A DNA stretch of 56,596 nucleotides from assembly GCA_017632775.1 (NCBI GenBank), contig JAGBQR010000034.1, positions 1 through 56,596 on the forward strand. The letters run 5' to 3'. The notes beneath the pieces were generated by a model. That model was given only the letters and a program-made list of their open reading frames with translations. It searched no databases and was not told where the DNA came from. The position numbers and the translations under genes were made by a program. Of this stretch, positions 23,523-31,436 are shown one piece after another. Each line of letters opens with the position of its first letter. Position 1 is the stretch's first letter. The stretch is from Oscillospiraceae bacterium (lineage in GTDB: Bacteria; Bacillota; Clostridia; Oscillospirales; Oscillospiraceae).

Positions 23523-24404
23523 TCACAGACTGTGAATGAATTCGCAGTCTCTCTGTGCACAGATTTCCGCATCGCCGTCTGTCCCGTAGCAGTGGTAGTA
23601 TTCACGCTCACTGACGAACCAGACCGGGATGCCCTGTCCCTTGGCGGCGGCAGTGAGATCCTTCCAGTCGATGATGCCGTTGCCGAGCTCAACGTTGAAG
23701 TTGCGCGCTTCATACATCATACGCTCCTGTTCCGGGGAGAACTTCGGCGCGCCGTTTATGAACTTCGGGGGCCCCATGTCGAGGACCTTCTTCGGAAAAT
23801 GCTCCCGCTCCTCCGCATCCTTCGCAATTCGGTTGCACTCTTTCACATGGATGATATGGAAACGGCCGGGGTATTTCCGGATGATCTCGGCAGGATTCGC
23901 ACCGGCGAACTGCACCCAACCCACATCGATCTCCATTCCCACAAGAGACGGATCGGTGTTCTGAAGGATCAGATCATAGGGGGTGACCCCTTCCGGTTCA
24001 CTCTCGACCTGCCCGAACTCATGGGCATGGTTGTGGATCAGGTTGAACATTCCGGCTTCTTTGACTTTCCTGGAAAAAGCATTGACTTCATCGCATGCGC
24101 GCAGGATCTCATCGCGGGAAAGATCTTTCGGGCGGAATCCGGCGACGTCATATTTTGCCCCCATGAAGGCGCCGTATTCCAGTTCCTCCGGTGTGCTCAG
24201 GTTCATGACGCTGATCATTTCAAGATCAAGATCGCAGACATATTTTCTGAAATCAGGCAGGGTCATTCCAGCGGTATTTGCACCGATCCCTTCGATGCCG
24301 TCGTATCCGTACCGGGAAAATTTGGCCAGGGCGTCATAGAGCAGTTCAGGGGTCCTGTCCTGCTTGATAAGGGAATAGACCTGCGCGTAAGCTTTTGTTG
24401 CCAT
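23523..24404 (-). CDS. Sugar phosphate isomerase/epimerase (xylose isomerase-like TIM barrel)
   Basis: 293 residues from ATG 24404, with GGAGGA eight bases upstream; the longer frame to 24443 has no such site. The AP endonuclease 2/xylose isomerase-like barrel is recognisable from FSRYGYDGIEGIGANTAG, the metal-binding NLIHNHAHEFG, MEIDVGWVQFAG and FHIIHVKE. These carry the His, Glu and Asp metal ligands. Related proteins isomerise or epimerise sugars or inositol derivatives. The substrate is not identifiable. It follows the Nif11-like gene in the same direction, 81 bases apart, and probably shares its promoter. Confidence 0.87.
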   Translation of the reverse strand: MATKAYAQVYSLIKQDRTPELLYDALAKFSRYGYDGIEGIGANTAGMTLPDFRKYVCDLDLEMISVMNLSTPEELEYGAFMGAKYDVAGFRPKDLSRDEILRACDEVNAFSRKVKEAGMFNLIHNHAHEFGQVESEPEGVTPYDLILQNTDPSLVGMEIDVGWVQFAGANPAEIIRKYPGRFHIIHVKECNRIAKDAEEREHFPKKVLDMGPPKFINGAPKFSPEQERMMYEARNFNVELGNGIIDWKDLTAAAKGQGIPVWFVSEREYYHCYGTDGDAEICAQRDCEFIHSL

Positions 24405-24485
24405 GAATGTTTCCTCCAGATGTGTATATTTGGTTATGTTCACGCGCCGGAACTCCGGCGACGCTGCAGACGGATTGCAGGAGAT

Positions 24486-24800
24486 TCAGGGATCGAACAC
24501 CGTGGGATCTGTTTCCCATCCGCGGTCCAGCAGCTGAAAAACGGTCGCTTCCGGTACTCCATCACTCTCGTCCGCGATGTCACGACTGTTTTTCAGCTTC
24601 AGGCGGGTTTCATATTTGCGGAGTTCTTCGATCGTGAAACCCAGGCCGAGCTCCTCCGCAAGAGGAAGCATGGTTTCCTGAAGAAACGGTTCGCGGATCT
24701 CCCAGCTGCCGGGGTAGGCATTCTGCATTTCTTCCAGTCTTCGGGCGACTGTTTCGTCTTCAGCCAGAAGGCGGTAAAACTTCTCGATGTTTTCGATCAT
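24486..24800 (-). CDS. Nif11-like small protein
   Basis: 104 residues, AGGAGT ribosome site seven bases upstream. The N-terminal half resembles the Nif11 leader-type domain: IENIEKFYRLLAEDETVARRL, then LPLAEELGLGFTIEELRKYE, the typical ALAxxxGFxFTxEEL end, although the two halves are separated by an insertion (NAYPGSWEIREPFLQ). Nif11 domains occur in nitrogen-fixation proteins and as leader peptides of RiPP natural products. The C-terminal tail (VFQLLDRGWETDPTVFDP) has no Cys and no clear cleavage site. No lanthionine synthetase or YcaO gene is nearby, so a RiPP role is speculative. Confidence 0.65.
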   Translation of the reverse strand: MIENIEKFYRLLAEDETVARRLEEMQNAYPGSWEIREPFLQETMLPLAEELGLGFTIEELRKYETRLKLKNSRDIADESDGVPEATVFQLLDRGWETDPTVFDP

Positions 24801-24850
24801 GGATGTACTCCTTTACTGTGCGGACGGATCGGGAACATGGATCTGTCGCT

Positions 24851-24879
24851 ATTGTAGCATACCGGGAAAAAGAGGGCAA
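24851..24879 (-). promoter_or_regulatory. Promoter of the Nif11-like/isomerase operon
   Basis: On the minus strand TTGCCC (24874-24879) and TACAAT (24851-24856), 17 bases apart. Confidence 0.65.
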
Positions 24880-25015
24880 GAAGCCGGATATACAGAATCT
24901 AAAAATAAAAAATGTATGAACATTGTTTTTTCGATGTAGCATTATTTCCGAAAGTGTCGTATAAGTAAGTCATGGAAAGTATGTAATACATGCGAAGCTA
25001 AATGGAAGGAGACGG

Positions 25016-25993
25016 ATGATGGAGAACGAACCTGTAAAATGCGAACAGTGCGGAGCGGATCTTCCGGAAGGGAGCGGAGTCTGTCCGGAATGCGGAGCCC
25101 CGGTTTCGGGTGCGTCCGTGCAGAACGAAGCGGAAACGGAACTGCAGGGAGCAGAACAGCAGGGAACGGCAGACGTCCAGGAACTCCCGGCCGTGTCCGA
25201 ACCGGCGCGGGAGAGCCGGAAAGAGCGGAAGCAGCGTGAAAAAGAGGAAGCCAGGCTGGAAAGAGAGCGGGCGAAACAGGCTGCGAAGGAGTCAAAAGCG
25301 GCTGCACGGGCAGCAAAGAAAGCGGAACGGAAGTACCGGAACATCCCCACGGTGATCATCCTGGTTCTGATCCTCATCGCTCTTACAGCGGGTCTCGGTT
25401 TTCTCGGATGGGAATATATCGGGTCCCGTTCGGTGATCGACAGTCTGACGGCAGAAAACAATCAGCTGGAAACAGAGGCCGGTGATCTGACGGAAAAGCT
25501 TGCACAGAAAGAAAACAGGATCAGTGAACTGCAGTCGGAGATCGAAGAAAAACTGGGGCTCATCTCCCAGGGAGACGCGAAGACCGAAGAATATGCAGAA
25601 ACGGTAGAAAAGCTGGAAAAACAGCTGGAAACAGACCGGACGAGAATCGAAGAGATCCTGAAACTGATTGCGGAGAAGGAACCTCTCGGCGGGGCTGTTT
25701 CAGGAAAATACAGGGCGGATCGCTCGATAATCATAGCAAAAGACGGAGATTCGATCCCGCTTTCCTTCTCCGCACAGTACGGAGAGAAAAACACGGCAGT
25801 CGAATACAGTTTCGAGAAGGGGACCCGCAATATCGATACGGTCTCTCTTTCCGGAAACAGTGTAACGGGAGAGCCCTCCCTGGTCACTCTCTCGGTAAAG
25901 AAAAAGGCAGCCGAAGAAGACGCCCTGGCGATTCTGAAATTTACGAATGACCAGAGCGATGATTTCTTCTATATGATCATCATAGTAAAATGA
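25016..25993 (+). CDS. Zinc-ribbon, coiled-coil single-pass membrane protein
   Basis: 325 residues, AAGGAG upstream; start at ATG 25016 or 25019. Residues 9-27 form a zinc ribbon (CEQCGADLPEGSGVCPECG). An acidic Gln/Glu-rich region follows, then a basic Ala/Lys/Arg helix (~65-105), one membrane segment (~111-133), a long extracellular coiled coil (~140-220, heptads such as NQLETEAGDLTEKLAQKENRI) and a C-terminal beta domain (~230-325) that looks Ig-like. This is a scaffold-type architecture linking a cytoplasmic zinc ribbon to an outside domain. I know no named family. It is monocistronic and ends at a terminator. Confidence 0.8.
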   Translation: MMENEPVKCEQCGADLPEGSGVCPECGAPVSGASVQNEAETELQGAEQQGTADVQELPAVSEPARESRKERKQREKEEARLERERAKQAAKESKAAARAAKKAERKYRNIPTVIILVLILIALTAGLGFLGWEYIGSRSVIDSLTAENNQLETEAGDLTEKLAQKENRISELQSEIEEKLGLISQGDAKTEEYAETVEKLEKQLETDRTRIEEILKLIAEKEPLGGAVSGKYRADRSIIIAKDGDSIPLSFSAQYGEKNTAVEYSFEKGTRNIDTVSLSGNSVTGEPSLVTLSVKKKAAEEDALAILKFTNDQSDDFFYMIIIVK

Positions 25994-26000
25994 CCTGAAA

Positions 26001-26028
26001 ACCGCCGGCAGTTTGCCGGCGGTTTTTT
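26001..26028 (+). terminator. Rho-independent terminator
   Basis: ACCGCCGGCA and its exact complement around a three-base loop, followed by a T-run, eight bases after the coiled-coil gene. Confidence 0.9.
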
Positions 26029-26101
26029 GCAGCGAGGTTAAGTATTACGTAAATTATAATATGTAAATGTTATTATGTAGCTTTCAGCGTGGAAAAACCG
26101 C

Positions 26102-26131
26102 TTGCTTTTCCCGTATCCGTCTGCGTATAAT
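26102..26131 (+). promoter_or_regulatory. Promoter of ybaK
   Basis: TTGCTT (26102-26107) and TATAAT (26126-26131), 18 bases apart, 30 bases before the ATG. Confidence 0.7.
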
Positions 26132-26160
26132 GAGCAAAAAAGCTCGAGAGGAAGGGAATA

Positions 26161-26634
26161 ATGGCGAAGGCGGAAAAAACCAACGTGATGCGTCTGCTGG
26201 ACAGCAGAAAGATTCCGTACCGTTTCCATTATTACGGGGATACGGATGCGGTCAGCGGAACAGATGTTGCCTCCGTGCTCGGAGAGCCTCCTGAGAAGGT
26301 CTTCAAGACGCTGGTGGCTGTAGGAAAAAGCAGGCAGGCTTATGTATTTGTTGTTCCTGTCGAAAAGGAACTTGACCTGAAAAAAGCGGCTGCAGCAGCC
26401 GGAGAAAAGAGTATGGAAATGCTGAAGGCAAAAGAACTTCTCCCGCTGACCGGTTATGTTCACGGGGGATGCTCTCCGATCGCCATGAAAAAACCGCTGC
26501 CGACTTTTCTGGATTCCTCTGCTCAGTTCCAGGATACGATCTGTGTGAGTGCAGGCAGGATCGGCTTTCAGATCGAAATAGGACCTTCTGACCTTACCGG
26601 ACTTACCGGCGCGTCTTACAGAGACCTGACATAA
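26161..26634 (+). CDS. ybaK: Cys-tRNA(Pro) deacylase, YbaK/EbsC family
   Basis: 157 residues, the usual family size. It starts AKAEKTNVMRLLDSRKIPY, the conserved YbaK N-terminus, and contains VFKTLVAVGKS with the invariant Lys, VVPVEKELDLKKAA, GYVHGGCSPIAMKKPLPTFLD across the substrate pocket, and a closing SAGRIGFQIEIGPSDL. The enzyme hydrolyses Cys-tRNA(Pro), which arises when prolyl-tRNA synthetase mischarges cysteine. It thus edits translation errors in the cytoplasm. It has its own promoter; the SLOG gene starts 13 bases after its stop. Confidence 0.93.
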   Translation: MAKAEKTNVMRLLDSRKIPYRFHYYGDTDAVSGTDVASVLGEPPEKVFKTLVAVGKSRQAYVFVVPVEKELDLKKAAAAAGEKSMEMLKAKELLPLTGYVHGGCSPIAMKKPLPTFLDSSAQFQDTICVSAGRIGFQIEIGPSDLTGLTGASYRDLT

Positions 26635-26647
26635 GGGGAAACAGACA

Positions 26648-27130
26648 ATGCTGGACTACGGGAATAAAAGCAGCACGTGCTGCTTTACAGGACACCGGCC
26701 GCAGAAACTTCACCAGGAGGAAGACGAGGTACGGAAGGGACTAGAGGCAGCCGTCAGGCAGGCATATTCGGACGGTTACCGTTGTTTTATAAGCGGGATG
26801 GCGATGGGAGTGGACCTGTGGGCCGGGGAGGCTGTCATAGAATTCAGATCGCAGCATCCGGATGTCCTTCTGATCGCCGCGATCCCTTATCCGGGGCAGG
26901 AGAAGCATTTTCCCCGCGAGTGGAAGGAGATGTACGCAAGAGTCCTCTCTGCATGCGATCACGCGGAGATCCTTGCCGGGGAATACCGGAAAGGTGTATT
27001 TGCGCTGCGTGACCGGTGGATGGTGGACCACAGCAGCCGGATCATTGCCGTATACAATGGCGAACCCGGAGGTACGGCGCTTACGATCGCCTACGCGAAA
27101 CGGGAAGGGCTGGAACTGAGAGGAATATAG
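26648..27130 (+). CDS. DUF1273/SLOG-family protein (YpsA-like)
   Basis: 160 residues. The SLOG Rossmann-like fold is recognisable from CCFTGHRPQKL near the N-terminus, FISGMAMGVDLWAGEAV with the Gly-rich nucleotide-binding loop, IPYPGQEKHFP and a C-terminal YNGEPGGTALTIAYAKREG. SLOG proteins bind nucleotide-derived ligands. The Bacillus relative YpsA affects cell division, but its biochemical role is unclear. It is probably co-transcribed with ybaK, and a perfect palindromic terminator follows. Confidence 0.88.
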   Translation: MLDYGNKSSTCCFTGHRPQKLHQEEDEVRKGLEAAVRQAYSDGYRCFISGMAMGVDLWAGEAVIEFRSQHPDVLLIAAIPYPGQEKHFPREWKEMYARVLSACDHAEILAGEYRKGVFALRDRWMVDHSSRIIAVYNGEPGGTALTIAYAKREGLELRGI

Positions 27131-27135
27131 AGAAC

Positions 27136-27173
27136 CATGAAAAGGAGCAGGCTGCAGCCTGCTCCTTTTCATG
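27136..27173. terminator. Perfect palindromic terminator between convergent genes
   Basis: CATGAAAAGGAGCAGGCTG and its exact complement. It separates the SLOG gene from the P-type ATPase gene. Confidence 0.85.
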
Positions 27174-27182
27174 TATGTAAAC

Positions 27183-29069
27183 TCATGAATGCCCCGGCAC
27201 CCGAAGCGCACGCATCGCATTGAGGACGGCCAGCACCATCACGCCCACATCGGCGAAGACAGCAGCCCACATTCCGGCGATCCCCAGCGCGCCGAGAAGA
27301 AGACAGCCGAACTTGATCAGAAGGGCAAAGGCAATGTTTTCATAGACGATGCGAAGGCACTTGCGGGCGATTGCAATGGACAGAGAGATCTTCACCGGAT
27401 CATCATCCATCAGGACCACATCAGCGGCTTCAATCGCGGCGTCCGATCCGAGGGCGCCCATAGCGATCCCTACATCAGCCAGCGTAAGGACAGGGGCATC
27501 GTTGATCCCGTCACCGGCAAAAGCCAGTTTCTGCCGCTGTCCGCTTTCCTTCAGTAGCATTTCGACCGCCGCAACTTTGTCGCCCGGGAGAAGTCCGCTC
27601 CGGTATTCCCGGATACCAACGCGTTCCGCAGTCTGGCGCGCGGCGCTTTCCGAATCACCGGTAAGCATGACGATCCGGGTCACTCCTGTTTTTTTCAATG
27701 CTTCCATAGCGGCCTGGACATTGTTTTTCTCCATGTCGGAGATAAGAATATGTCCGGAGTAGACTCCGTCGATGGCGATATGAACGATCGTGCCGGCGCT
27801 GCGGCAGGGAATGAACTCGATGCCCAGTTCTGACATCAGTCGGTCGTTTCCCGCAGCGACGTGCTTTCCGTCCACGGTGGCAAGGATCCCGCGGCCGCTG
27901 AGTTCCTGTATATCGGAAACACGGCTTCGATCCGGCTCGTGGCCGTATGTGCGTTTCAGACTCTGGCTGATGGGATGGGAGGAAGCACTTTCCGCGAGAG
28001 TCGCATACTCGATCAGATCCTCTTCAGAAAGAGAGGAGTGGTGGATGCCCTGTACTTCAAATACACCCTGCGTGATGGTGCCCGTCTTGTCAAACACGAC
28101 TGTCTTCACATTCGAGAGCGTCTCAAGGTAATTCGAGCCCTTGATGAGGATCCCCTTTCTGCTTGCCCCGCCGATCCCGGCAAAGAAACTCAGCGGAATG
28201 GAGACAACGAGAGCGCAGGGACAGCTTATGACGAGGAAAGTGAGAGCGCGGTAGATCCAGATGCTCCATAAAGGATCGCGGTTCGTCGCGATAGCGGCAA
28301 GCGGAGGCAGAACGGCGAGCATCAGGGCGCCGAGAACAACGACAGGCGTATAGATCCGGGAAAACTTCGAGATGAAGTTCTCGGACCGGGATTTGTTGGA
28401 AGCGGAGTTTTCAACCAGATCCAGGATCCGCGCAACAGTTGAATCCCCGTATTCCCGGAGCGTGCGTACTTTCAGAAGTCCGGTCAGATTGATGCAGCCG
28501 CTGATGAGCTCGCTGCCGGGAAAAACATCCCGGGGAAGACTCTCGCCCGTAAGTGCGGCTGTATCGATGGCGGAAGTACCCTCCAGAATGTAGCCGTCAA
28601 GCGGGATCCGTTCTCCGGGCTGGACCACGATATCGCTTCCGACCGGAACTTCTTCTGGATCCATCTGTATAAGAACTCCATCCCTTTCAACATTCGCATG
28701 GTCCGGACGGATATCCATGAGAGAAGCGATACTTCTGCGGCTCTTCCCGACGGCGATGCCCTGAAACAGTTCTCCGATCTGGTAAAACAGCATGACGGCG
28801 ACCGCTTCGTTGAATTCAAAGGATTTCTGCAGGATCGCCAGAGCGATGGCGCCGAGTGTGGCGACAGCCATGAGGAAGTTCTCATCGAGAAAACGTCCGT
28901 TCCCGATCCCGAGGACGGCCTTTCGAAGCACATCATATCCAATGATGAAATAAGCGCCGGCAAAAAACGGGCATTGCAGCCACACAGGAAGCGGAATCAG
29001 GTTGACGATCAGAAGAAGGCCCGCGGATAGAAGGATGCGCACGAGCATTTTCTGTTGTTTTCGATTCAT
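27183..29069 (-). CDS. P1B-type heavy-metal-exporting ATPase (Zn/Cd/Pb class)
   Basis: 628 residues, about eight membrane segments. P-type hallmarks are complete: TGES 174-177 (actuator), C283-P-C285 in the metal-transport helix, D327-K-T-G-T (phosphorylation site), the HP motif in SASSHPISQSL, and GDGINDAP. The last helix pair carries FADVGVMVLAVLNAMR, whose Asp is typical of the Zn2+/Cd2+/Pb2+ (ZntA/CadA) class. The usual N-terminal metal-binding domain is absent and is supplied as a separate gene 41 bases upstream. It exports divalent metal at the cost of ATP. Control is probably by the divergent ArsR-AraC protein. Confidence 0.93.
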   Translation of the reverse strand: MNRKQQKMLVRILLSAGLLLIVNLIPLPVWLQCPFFAGAYFIIGYDVLRKAVLGIGNGRFLDENFLMAVATLGAIALAILQKSFEFNEAVAVMLFYQIGELFQGIAVGKSRRSIASLMDIRPDHANVERDGVLIQMDPEEVPVGSDIVVQPGERIPLDGYILEGTSAIDTAALTGESLPRDVFPGSELISGCINLTGLLKVRTLREYGDSTVARILDLVENSASNKSRSENFISKFSRIYTPVVVLGALMLAVLPPLAAIATNRDPLWSIWIYRALTFLVISCPCALVVSIPLSFFAGIGGASRKGILIKGSNYLETLSNVKTVVFDKTGTITQGVFEVQGIHHSSLSEEDLIEYATLAESASSHPISQSLKRTYGHEPDRSRVSDIQELSGRGILATVDGKHVAAGNDRLMSELGIEFIPCRSAGTIVHIAIDGVYSGHILISDMEKNNVQAAMEALKKTGVTRIVMLTGDSESAARQTAERVGIREYRSGLLPGDKVAAVEMLLKESGQRQKLAFAGDGINDAPVLTLADVGIAMGALGSDAAIEAADVVLMDDDPVKISLSIAIARKCLRIVYENIAFALLIKFGCLLLGALGIAGMWAAVFADVGVMVLAVLNAMRALRVPGHS

Positions 29070-29110
29070 TGGAGCAGGTTCCTTTAATAACGATCTGTTG
29101 CGGGATGAGA

Positions 29111-29329
29111 TCAGAATTCGATCTCGCAGTCTGGTTCAACTTTTCTGCATTCTTTCAGAACGCTTTTCATGACCCTGGCCGGATCAGCTCCGTCTTCGAA
29201 TTCCACATTCATCTTCAGAGCCATGAAGTTTACGGAACAGGATTTCACACCGGGAACCCTTCCCGCCGCCTGTTCCATGAGATTGGCACAGTTTGCGCAA
29301 TCAACTTCGATCTTGTAACTCTTCTTCAT
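29111..29329 (-). CDS. HMA-domain metal-binding protein (metallochaperone)
   Basis: 72 residues from ATG 29329, with AAGGAAG upstream; a start six codons earlier is weaker. A single heavy-metal-associated ferredoxin-like domain: MKKSYKIEVDCANCANLMEQ with the metal-binding CxxC, then GVKSCSVNFMALKMNVEF. The residues before the cysteines (V-D-C-A-N-C) resemble the N-terminal domain of Zn/Cd ATPases rather than the M-T/H-C-x-x-C of copper chaperones. It is the detached metal-binding domain of the ATPase that follows, and would hand metal to it in the cytoplasm. Confidence 0.9.
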   Translation of the reverse strand: MKKSYKIEVDCANCANLMEQAAGRVPGVKSCSVNFMALKMNVEFEDGADPARVMKSVLKECRKVEPDCEIEF

Positions 29330-29353
29330 GGTGAACTTCCTTTCCAAAAAAAC

Positions 29354-29373
29354 GATTAAGCAGTTGTTTAATC
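29354..29373. promoter_or_regulatory. ArsR/SmtB-type operator palindrome
   Basis: GATTAA-g-CA-gt-TG-t-TTAATC, a 20-base inverted repeat with two mismatched positions. It lies between the divergent HMA/ATPase and ArsR-AraC genes and overlaps the -35 box of the plus-strand promoter. This is the expected site for the metal-sensing repressor encoded next to it. Confidence 0.7.
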
Positions 29374-29391
29374 TTATGATCGGAGTATAAT
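29364..29391 (+). promoter_or_regulatory. Promoter of the ArsR-AraC regulator gene
   Basis: TTGTTT (29364-29369) and TATAAT (29386-29391), 16 bases apart. The -35 box is inside the operator palindrome, which suggests autorepression. Confidence 0.6.
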
Positions 29392-29472
29392 GAGTCCGTG
29401 GACGAAAGTCAACGCCTCAGCGCCGCGCTCTTCTGAAAGGGAGAAAATACTTTCCAAAAAGGAGAATAGACG

Positions 29473-30204
29473 ATGGACTTCGATCGGATAAACGAAAACC
29501 CGGAGGGCACGAGGGGGAACACACTGCGGCAGCAGCTCAGTCTGGGAGGGGATTTCGCCGCGGTGGCGGAACTTTTCCGCCTGCTGGATGACAGCAGCCG
29601 CGTGCGGATCTTCTGGCTCCTCTGTCATTGTGAGGGCTGTGTGATCGAATTGGCGGAGATGACCGGCATGTCGAGTCCTGCACTGTCTCATCATCTGAAA
29701 CTCCTGCGGGAAGCGGGAATGATCACGGCGCGCAGGGAAGGGAAAGAGGTATATTACCGCGCATCGGAGACTCCGGCCTGCAGGCTGCTCCACAATGTGA
29801 TCGAAAAGGTCATGGAGATTTCCTGCCCGGAAACGGAAACGGGGAATGAAAAGCAGGTCAGGGCGTCCTCGGAACAGATCGAGACAGTGCGAAGGATGCA
29901 TGATGAACTGCTGCAGCATCCGGAAAGAAGGATCACGATCGATGAACTTGCGCGGCAATACCTGATCAACCCGACAACGCTGAAAGAGGTTTTCAAAGAG
30001 GTATACGGAGATTCCCTGGCCGCGCATATGAAGGAGCACAGGATGGAAAAAGCCGCTGAACTGCTTCTGCGAAGTGATGAGAGCATCTCCGCTGTCGCCG
30101 GAGCGGTCGGATATGACAGCTCCAGCCGTTTTTCTGCAGCGTTCAGAGAGCGTTATCACCTGCTTCCGAAAGAGTACCGCCGGCTGTACAGGAAAATTAT
30201 GTAA
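29473..30204 (+). CDS. ArsR-type metalloregulator fused to an AraC-type DNA-binding domain
   Basis: 243 residues. Residues ~25-110 form an ArsR/SmtB winged helix: AVAELFRLLDDSSRVRIFWLL, a Cys-rich metal site CHCEGCVIELAEM in the position of the ELCVCDL motif, the recognition helix SSPALSHHLKLLREAG, and the wing ITARREGKEVYYRAS. Residues ~150-240 form an AraC-type double helix-turn-helix (TIDELARQYLINPTTLKEVF; SISAVAGAVGYDSSSRFSAAF, then a short basic end). The parts are in one frame with no internal start evident. The protein would sense a metal through its Cys residues and control the divergent HMA-ATPase operon. The role of the second DNA-binding domain is unknown. Confidence 0.88.
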   Translation: MDFDRINENPEGTRGNTLRQQLSLGGDFAAVAELFRLLDDSSRVRIFWLLCHCEGCVIELAEMTGMSSPALSHHLKLLREAGMITARREGKEVYYRASETPACRLLHNVIEKVMEISCPETETGNEKQVRASSEQIETVRRMHDELLQHPERRITIDELARQYLINPTTLKEVFKEVYGDSLAAHMKEHRMEKAAELLLRSDESISAVAGAVGYDSSSRFSAAFRERYHLLPKEYRRLYRKIM

Positions 30205-30306
30205 ACCAATTGGCGGGGGAGAGAACACGTTCTTTTCCGGCCGAGAGAGAATCAAAAAAAGCTTGGGAAAACGGCATGTCCGCTGATGGATTTGACTGAA
30301 TACCGC

Positions 30307-30335
30307 TTGACATACCAGGCCTGAATCAGTAAAAT
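30307..30335 (+). promoter_or_regulatory. Strong promoter of the pta-thiolase-DUF35 operon
   Basis: Consensus TTGACA (30307-30312) and TAAAAT (30330-30335), 17 bases apart, 69 bases before the pta ATG. I see no obvious operator palindrome in the leader. Confidence 0.8.
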
Positions 30336-30404
30336 TATACAAGTATAACCTCTCTGCACTGTAATATTCCTGCAAATACCGGATAAAAGGAGAATACGAG
30401 ATCA

Positions 30405-31409
30405 ATGGATATCATGGAGAAAATATATGCGCGTGCGGCAGAAGATCCGCAGCGTATCGCATTCCCGGAAGCGACCGATGAAAAGATCCTTCTGGCGGCC
30501 AGAGAATGCTGTGACAAGGGCCTGATCATACCGGTCCTCGTAGGTGATTCTGCTGCGATTCGGGCAGCGGCCGAAGGATTCGGGATCAGCCTGGACGGAA
30601 TGGAGTTTTACGACACTTCCGACGCAGAGGCCGTAGCGGCACTGATCGCGGAGTATGCTCCGATGAATGAGATGCTCTCGGAAAAGGCCCTCACCAAACG
30701 TGCCGCACGCGACTGCATGTTCCCTGCGCTGTATCTGCTTGCTGTAGGCAAGGTGGATGCGATGTTTGCCGGTATGACCCATACGACCGGAGAAGTCATT
30801 CAGGCGGGCATGCTCATCATCGGCCTTGAAGACGGGATCATCACACCGTCCTCCGTCGGCATTGCAAAGATCCCCGGATTCAACGGATCTGAAGGCGATC
30901 TTCTCTGCTTCGGAGATTCCGCTGTCTGTGTCAATCCGAATCCGGATGAGCTGGCGTCGATCGCCATTGCGGCCTGCGATACCGTCAAGGGACTGATGGA
31001 CTGGGATCCCCGCTGTGCCATGCTCTCCTATTCCACAGACGGTTCTGCCGAGAGTCCGCTGGTGGATAAAGTCCGCCAGGCCCTCGCCATCGCTCATGCG
31101 ACCAGACCGGAGTATAAGATCGACGGCGAATTCCAGCTCGATGCGGCGATCGATCCCCGCGTTGCGGCAAAGAAAGTCAAAAGAGAAAGTGAAGTGGCCG
31201 GAAAGGCGAATATCGTTATCTGGCCGGATCTCAATGTCGGCAATATCGGCGTGAAGCTCGTTCAGTTCTTCTCCCATGCGGATGCATACGGCCCGCTGCT
31301 GCAGGGCTTTAAAAAGATCGTCTGCGACTGCTCCAGAAGCGCTCCCGTCACGGAGCTTGTGGGGAATATCGTTATGGCGGCCGTGCGTGCCCAGAGCCAG
31401 AAAAAGTAA
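30405..31409 (+). CDS. pta: Phosphate acetyltransferase (phosphotransacetylase)
   Basis: 334 residues, the length of the short, catalytic-domain-only Pta form. It contains RIAFPEATDEKILLAARECC, DAMFAGMTHTTGEVIQAG, IIGLEDGIITPSSVG, the CoA/phosphate-site stretch MLSYSTDGSAESP, GEFQLDAAIDPRVAAKKV and NIVIWPDLNVGNIGVKL. It converts acetyl-CoA and phosphate to acetyl phosphate and CoA, feeding ATP formation by acetate kinase; no ackA is adjacent. A relaxed acyl specificity cannot be excluded. Instead of ackA it leads an operon with a thiolase and a DUF35/carrier fusion, 27 bases before the former. Confidence 0.92.
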   Translation: MDIMEKIYARAAEDPQRIAFPEATDEKILLAARECCDKGLIIPVLVGDSAAIRAAAEGFGISLDGMEFYDTSDAEAVAALIAEYAPMNEMLSEKALTKRAARDCMFPALYLLAVGKVDAMFAGMTHTTGEVIQAGMLIIGLEDGIITPSSVGIAKIPGFNGSEGDLLCFGDSAVCVNPNPDELASIAIAACDTVKGLMDWDPRCAMLSYSTDGSAESPLVDKVRQALAIAHATRPEYKIDGEFQLDAAIDPRVAAKKVKRESEVAGKANIVIWPDLNVGNIGVKLVQFFSHADAYGPLLQGFKKIVCDCSRSAPVTELVGNIVMAAVRAQSQKK

Positions 31410-31436
31410 TTAATTAAGATAAACGGAGGAACCTAT

